Assembly: GCA_002404215.1 (NCBI GenBank)
Contig: DHJG01000063.1
Span: 24,782 to 34,271, forward strand
Direction of reading: 5' to 3'
DNA from: Desulfosporosinus sp. UBA4726
Lineage (GTDB): Bacteria > Bacillota > Desulfitobacteriia > Desulfitobacteriales > Desulfitobacteriaceae
DNA length: 9,490 nucleotides
Each line of letters begins with the position of its first letter. Position 1 is the first letter of the stretch. The position numbers and the translations under genes are program-made. The notes under the pieces are model-generated. The model was not told the DNA's origin, ran no database searches, and saw only the letters and a list, made by a program, of their open reading frames with translations. Positions 6,138 to 9,490 of the stretch are shown piece by piece.

Positions 6138-6158
6138 AAAGCTTGAAGCCCCATCGTA
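6129..6158 (+). promoter_or_regulatory. Possible sigma-I-type promoter upstream of sigI
   Basis: ACCCCC (6129-6134) overlaps the end of tagA, and CGTA (6155-6158) lies 20 bases downstream, 24 bases before sigI. SigI promoters in Bacillus and Clostridium thermocellum are described as having a C-rich -35 (ACCCC-like) and a CGAA/CGTA-like -10, and sigI genes are often autoregulated. I do not recall the exact spacing rule, so this is a weak candidate. Confidence 0.3.
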
Positions 6159-6181
6159 TTAGAAGGTAGGAGGAAGGAAGC

Positions 6182-6898
6182 ATGCCAGAATGGGAAGAAC
6201 AATTGACGTGGCAGCGTTTGCAAGAGGACTCGGAAGCCCGTGAGGATTTCTTGGCCGAATCTCAGACGTTTATTCGTCATGTGGCTAGCCAGGCATGTTT
6301 TCGTTTTCTGGAATGGGGCCGAGATGACGAATTATCGGAGGCATTGATCGCCTTTAATGAGGCGATAGATTTGTTCGTTGTGGATAAAGGGGTACCTTTT
6401 TTAGGCTATGCGCGAGTTTTGATGAAACGTCGGTTGATTGATTATTATCGTAGGCAGCGCTTGAGACAGGCTAGTTCTCTCGATCAAGAGGACATCGGAC
6501 GAGGGGTTGATATACATCTTGGATTAGATGAATTTCTAGTTCAAGAGCAAAGTTGCGAGCGGGCAGCAGAAATTCAACAGTTCGCCAAAGCTTTGGCATC
6601 GTTTCAGCTTACCTTTCAGGACTTGGTCGCAGTTTCCCCAAAACATAAGGATTCCAGGGAGACGCTACTCCGTGCAGCTCGAGAATTAGCTTTAGACACT
6701 GAATTATGGTCTCAGGTTGAACAAAAGGGAAAAGTACCCATGCAGGCATTAGCTTTAAAAACTCAGATTCACCTGAAGGTGTTGGAACGGGGACGAAAGT
6801 ATATTTTAGCCGTCGCCTTACTTATAGCGAATCAACATGACTATGTGTATTTACGGGAATATGTACTCCCGCGGGAAAAGGAGGGAAGGAATGAGTAA
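6182..6898 (+). CDS. sigI: RNA polymerase sigma factor SigI
   Basis: SigI is an alternative sigma factor of the sigma-70 superfamily, linked to heat and envelope stress in Bacillus and to polysaccharide sensing in cellulolytic clostridia. The 238-residue protein (B. subtilis: 251) carries region 2 at about 30-95: WGRDDELSEALIAFNEAIDLF, then GVPFLGYARVLMKRRLIDYYRR. The C-terminal DNA-binding part ends with VLERGRKYILAVALLIAN at 200-217 and YLREYV, close to the SigI signature LERNRKYI. Just before that, the usual SRKT-like recognition segment reads LKTQIHLK, a modest departure. ATG 6182 follows a long purine-rich ribosome binding site (6168-6180). The gene overlaps rsgI by 8 bases (ATGAGTAA), so the sigma factor and its membrane anti-sigma partner are translationally coupled. 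The frame is intact. Confidence 0.95.
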   Translation: MPEWEEQLTWQRLQEDSEAREDFLAESQTFIRHVASQACFRFLEWGRDDELSEALIAFNEAIDLFVVDKGVPFLGYARVLMKRRLIDYYRRQRLRQASSLDQEDIGRGVDIHLGLDEFLVQEQSCERAAEIQQFAKALASFQLTFQDLVAVSPKHKDSRETLLRAARELALDTELWSQVEQKGKVPMQALALKTQIHLKVLERGRKYILAVALLIANQHDYVYLREYVLPREKEGRNE

Positions 6899-8090
6899 AA
6901 TGAAAGCCGTGGTTTTAGAGAAGTCAGGATCACGTTATACTGTGCTGGGAAAGAACGGCACCTTTCGTCAAGTTCGTAGGCGTCTTAATGCTGAGGTGGG
7001 CGAAGAAATTGAAATCCGTTCAGGGATTGAGAGTTTTAGTGGGTTACGGGTGTGGGCTGGAGCCGCTGCGTTGTTTCTTTTAGTCATAACGGCCCTCTTG
7101 GGGTGGAACCTATATCAAGCCCCAACCGCGGTAGCTTTACTTTCGTTCGACGTTAATCCAAGTTTACAATTTACGATTGACGCCCAAGGGCACCTATTAA
7201 AGCTTCAATCGCAAAATGAGGATGCTAAGCGAATGCTGAATCAAATTGATCTAACTGGGAAACCGATGGATGAGGCTTTAGAAGAAATTATTACCCTGGC
7301 CTATAATCAGAAATTTCTTAATCCTGAGCAGCATTGGATTGTGGTGGGGTATTCTCCGATGACTGATAAAACCTCAAAACAAATACCTAAGGAACTCAAC
7401 GAGAAACAAATTATCACATGGATAACAGAGAGCGTTGAGAAAAAAGGGTTTACCCCACAGCTTGCAGTCTTCCCTCTAACCTCTCAGGATCGTGAAGTAG
7501 CGCTCAAAGGAGATTTGACCCTAGGAGAGTATGCACTTTGGCAGACCGCTCAAAAGGCTGGGGTCGTGACGCAACCGGAGAAACTAAAAGAGACTTCAGA
7601 ACGGGTTCGGTTACTTGAAAATCCACAGGTTCAAGCGCAAATTAATTCCGAGAAGAAGGGACTAGAATCTGCTTTGCCGCACACGCTAGGGCCTGAGAAG
7701 CAAGATGCTGGATCGATAGACAAACCAACCAAAGAGGACACTGGAAGATCGACGTCTGAGGGGTTGCCATTCTCTCCGTTCAAGGTCCCGAATAATCAAG
7801 GGATCGAAAAGGATAAAGGGCAATACAACGCTGAAAATAGAGCTAGAGATAACGAAAAAAATAACGGAAAAGATGAGGAAACTAAAAAGAAAATAGATGT
7901 TGATCAAGCATATACTAACGAACTTGATAAAGCCAAGAAAGGTACGAATCAGGAGACTGATCACTCAAAAGAGCCTAATAATGTCTATGTTCCAGTTTTC
8001 GCACCGAGACAGACTACAGAAAATTCAATGCACGAGGCATCCGATGCCTATAAAATTTCTGAAAGATCAATTGAAGAAAAAAAAAAGTAA
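6891..8090 (+). CDS. rsgI: Membrane anti-sigma-I factor RsgI
   Basis: RsgI holds SigI inactive at the membrane and releases it after regulated proteolysis. Domains in order: an N-terminal cytoplasmic anti-sigma domain at about 1-45 (MKAVVLEKSGSRYTVLGKNG pattern), one membrane segment at about 54-76, an extracytoplasmic RsgI core at 80-225, and a long charged, Lys/Glu/Asn-rich tail from about 255 to 399. The core contains SFDVNPSLQF at 85-94; Asn89-Pro90 corresponds to the site where RsgI proteins are reported to self-cleave. At 399 residues it is near the size of the Bacillus protein. No carbohydrate-binding or hydrolase domain is visible at the C-terminus, unlike many clostridial RsgIs. ATG 6891 has AAGGAGGG at 6878-6885; the earlier in-frame ATG at 6837 lies within sigI without such a site. 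A run of ten A residues (8077-8086) precedes the stop codon. Confidence 0.93.
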   Translation: MSKMKAVVLEKSGSRYTVLGKNGTFRQVRRRLNAEVGEEIEIRSGIESFSGLRVWAGAAALFLLVITALLGWNLYQAPTAVALLSFDVNPSLQFTIDAQGHLLKLQSQNEDAKRMLNQIDLTGKPMDEALEEIITLAYNQKFLNPEQHWIVVGYSPMTDKTSKQIPKELNEKQIITWITESVEKKGFTPQLAVFPLTSQDREVALKGDLTLGEYALWQTAQKAGVVTQPEKLKETSERVRLLENPQVQAQINSEKKGLESALPHTLGPEKQDAGSIDKPTKEDTGRSTSEGLPFSPFKVPNNQGIEKDKGQYNAENRARDNEKNNGKDEETKKKIDVDQAYTNELDKAKKGTNQETDHSKEPNNVYVPVFAPRQTTENSMHEASDAYKISERSIEEKKK

Positions 8091-8129
8091 CAAGAGCGGC
8101 CGAGGAAACAGCGATGACCGTGATTAAAG

Positions 8130-8166
8130 AAAGCAAGGTTGAGTGTTGCAAACTCAACCTTGCTTT
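8130..8166. terminator. Bidirectional terminator between rsgI and glycosyltransferase
   Basis: AAGCAAGGTTGAGT (8131-8144) pairs exactly with 8152-8165 around a 7-base loop. TTTT follows on the plus strand, and the AAAGAAA preceding the left arm gives a T-rich tract on the minus strand. It can therefore stop both convergent genes. The right arm contains the stop codon and last codons of the minus-strand gene. Confidence 0.85.
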
Positions 8167-9269
8167 TCTAGTAGGCGGGTGTATACCAGTTCTGTCTTTC
8201 TGACCATACTTGCAATAGAAAACTTGGGCCAGCGTTCTTGGCCGGAAGCAACAAGGGACTTTGCTAAATTGGGATTTTCAAGGATAGAAGTGCATGCTTC
8301 GGTAAAACCTGCAAGATCGCCAGAAGGTACAAGCAGTCCGTCTTTTCCGGCGCGGATGACTTCCGGAATGCCACCAACAGCACTAGCCACAATCGGAACC
8401 TTGGCTTGCATTGCTTCAAGAAGGACTAACCCCATACCTTCGCTGATCGAGGGTAAGAGGAAGATATCCATGGCCGGGAGTGCTTCATAGGCCTGGGGAA
8501 TGTATCCAGTAAAGGTATAGGGAATCGTAGTGCGTTGGAGCTCTAATTCCAGGTCTTGGCGAAGGGGACCATCTCCAATCAGTAAAAGGTGAAGCTTTGG
8601 GAATTTCAAGCGTAGTCGGCTTGCAACCTTGATTAGATAAGATTGGCCTTTAGTGGGATGGAGGCGACCAATCGTTCCAAGAACGAGAGCATCTGCTGGA
8701 ATTCCCCATTGTTTACGGAACTGTTGGCGAGACGAAGTCGGATTGTTAAAGGAAATGGGAGGTTGGCCGTTATAAATAGTTTCTAGATTCTTCCCCCCTC
8801 TCAAAGCAACTTCTTCAGCTAAATACTCGGATACGGTGATAATCCCAGACGTTAAGGGAAGAGTCAGGCGGTCAAGACCTAAAGCCATACGAGCAGACCA
8901 AGGGGAAAGGTAATCGTGGGCAAGGGAGCTATGGACGGTAGTTAAACTGGGAATACCCAACCATTTTGCGCTCAGGCGTCCCAGAAGATTAGCCCGAGAA
9001 CCATGAGTGTGAACGAGACTTATTTTTTTTTGCCTAATATAACGAATAAGGCTAGGAAGGGGAGATAGGTCTAAGGGATAGCGCATTGAGAAGGTTTGGG
9101 TTGGGATCTTGTTTTTTAGAGCCAGCTCAGATAAAGGCCCATGAGTTAGGCAGACAAGATGGGGATTATAAAGAGCCTGATCTATTTCCTTAAGCAGGGA
9201 TAACACATGCTGCTCAGCCCCTCCGATTTCCCCACCACCTATAATATGTAAAATTCTGTAGGCTTTCAC
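8154..9269 (-). CDS. GT4-family glycosyltransferase (GT-B fold)
   Basis: This 371-residue protein is a retaining glycosyltransferase of the GT4 family that uses a nucleotide-sugar donor; cytoplasmic or membrane-peripheral location is inferred. The N-terminal domain starts RILHIIGGGEIGGAEQHVL (5-23), with the GGAE acceptor-side motif, and includes LVHTHGSRANLLGRL (85-99). The donor domain begins near LGTIGRLHPTKGQSYLI (197-213) and carries LLLIGDGPLRQDLE (228-241). The EX7E pair is Glu277 and Glu285 in SEGMGLVLLEAM, followed by GGIPEVI. The start is GTG 9267-9269: AAAGGAAG lies 10 bases upstream and an in-frame TAG sits two codons before it. It faces the tagA-sigI-rsgI group. Substrate is unknown; lipopolysaccharide-like, capsule or spore-coat glycans are all possible. 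No signal peptide or membrane segment is seen. Confidence 0.92.
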   Translation of the reverse strand: MKAYRILHIIGGGEIGGAEQHVLSLLKEIDQALYNPHLVCLTHGPLSELALKNKIPTQTFSMRYPLDLSPLPSLIRYIRQKKISLVHTHGSRANLLGRLSAKWLGIPSLTTVHSSLAHDYLSPWSARMALGLDRLTLPLTSGIITVSEYLAEEVALRGGKNLETIYNGQPPISFNNPTSSRQQFRKQWGIPADALVLGTIGRLHPTKGQSYLIKVASRLRLKFPKLHLLLIGDGPLRQDLELELQRTTIPYTFTGYIPQAYEALPAMDIFLLPSISEGMGLVLLEAMQAKVPIVASAVGGIPEVIRAGKDGLLVPSGDLAGFTEACTSILENPNLAKSLVASGQERWPKFSIASMVRKTELVYTRLLEKQG

Positions 9270-9338
9270 GGCCTATCATCTTCCTTTCAACCTCTAAGTT
9301 AGGTATACTAGTTACTAGTAGGAAAAATATCCACTCAT

Positions 9339-9368
9339 ATCATAAGACAAATTGGTTCATATCCGCAA
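9339..9368 (-). promoter_or_regulatory. Possible sigma-A promoter of the glycosyltransferase
   Basis: Read on the minus strand, TTGCGG (9368-9363) is followed after 18 bases by TATGAT (9344-9339), a five-of-six match to TATAAT. The leader to the GTG start would be about 65 bases. The -35 is poor beyond TTG, so support is limited. Confidence 0.3.
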
Positions 9369-9418
9369 GCCTTAGACGATTTATATTCAATATCCCTATT
9401 CTGATTTCGAACAATCGT

Positions 9419-9488
9419 ACTTCGAATCACGAACCACGAACCACGAACCATGAACCACGAACTACGAACTACGAATATCGAACTACGA
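9419..9488. repeat. Degenerate heptanucleotide tandem array (ACCACGA-like), continuing past the edge
   Basis: Ten consecutive 7-base units can be laid out from 9419 to 9488: ACTTCGA, ATCACGA, ACCACGA, ACCACGA, ACCATGA, ACCACGA, ACTACGA, ACTACGA, ATATCGA, ACTACGA. Bases 1 and 7 (both A) and base 6 (G) are invariant, and the variation is mostly C/T at the third and fifth positions. It lies upstream of the glycosyltransferase in sequence with no recognisable gene and runs to the window end, so its full length is unknown. The rest of 9270-9418 holds only the possible promoter and a duplicated ACTAGT. Confidence 0.9.
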
Positions 9489-9490
9489 TT

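Noticed and set aside
7897..8127. 76-codon plus-strand open frame overlapping the end of rsgI
   Set aside because: It is a shadow frame of the Lys/Glu-rich tail with no ribosome binding site; noted only as the frame that slippage at the A10 tract could enter.
8143..8490. 115-codon plus-strand open frame opposite the glycosyltransferase
   Set aside because: It begins in the terminator loop and is antisense to conserved GT4 motifs; no independent evidence.
9419..9488. CRISPR array
   Set aside because: Units are 7 bases, directly adjacent, with no spacers and no cas genes nearby, so this is a simple tandem repeat.

Overview
The window looks like a chromosomal segment of an endospore-forming, anaerobic Gram-positive bacterium of the Desulfosporosinus/Desulfitobacterium (Peptococcales) kind. 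Firmicute affiliation rests on gene content and order: ywmB, murA, spoIID, spoIIQ, spoIIID and an mreB/mbl homolog follow one another as they broadly do in Bacillus and many clostridia, and a SigI/RsgI pair is present. Strong AAGGAGG-type ribosome binding sites and frequent GTG/TTG starts agree. The genus is inferred from protein character only and was not tested by a search.

Layout: 1-507 is the 3' part of a ywmB-family gene cut by the window edge. 618-1868 is murA (peptidoglycan precursor synthesis). 1879-1925 is a perfect 15-bp inverted repeat, followed by a good sigma-E-type promoter and spoIID (2048-2986). spoIIQ (3062-3700) ends in a classic terminator, then spoIIID (3800-4048), a hairpin/promoter region, and an MreB/Mbl actin (4260-5258). 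A 153-base gap holds a 12-codon mini-ORF with a good ribosome binding site that runs into a 25-bp hairpin. Then come tagA (5412-6137), sigI (6182-6898) and rsgI (6891-8090, 8-base overlap with sigI). A bidirectional terminator separates rsgI from a convergent GT4 glycosyltransferase on the minus strand (8154-9269). The last 221 bases are non-coding upstream sequence of that gene and end in a degenerate heptanucleotide tandem array that runs off the window.

Functionally this is a cell-envelope and sporulation neighbourhood. MurA supplies UDP-GlcNAc-enolpyruvate. SpoIID remodels septal peptidoglycan during engulfment. SpoIIQ is the forespore partner of the SpoIIIA channel. SpoIIID reprograms mother-cell transcription. 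MreB/Mbl directs lateral wall growth. TagA makes the ManNAc-GlcNAc linkage lipid of wall polymers. SigI/RsgI couples an envelope signal to transcription.

I do not see a previously undescribed system here. The core genes are ordinary and intact. The points worth a second look are non-coding or residue-level: the two unusual hairpins, the mini-ORF, the heptad array, the loss of catalytic histidines in SpoIIQ, a substituted motif in MurA, and a triplicated GID segment at the N-terminus of the MreB homolog.
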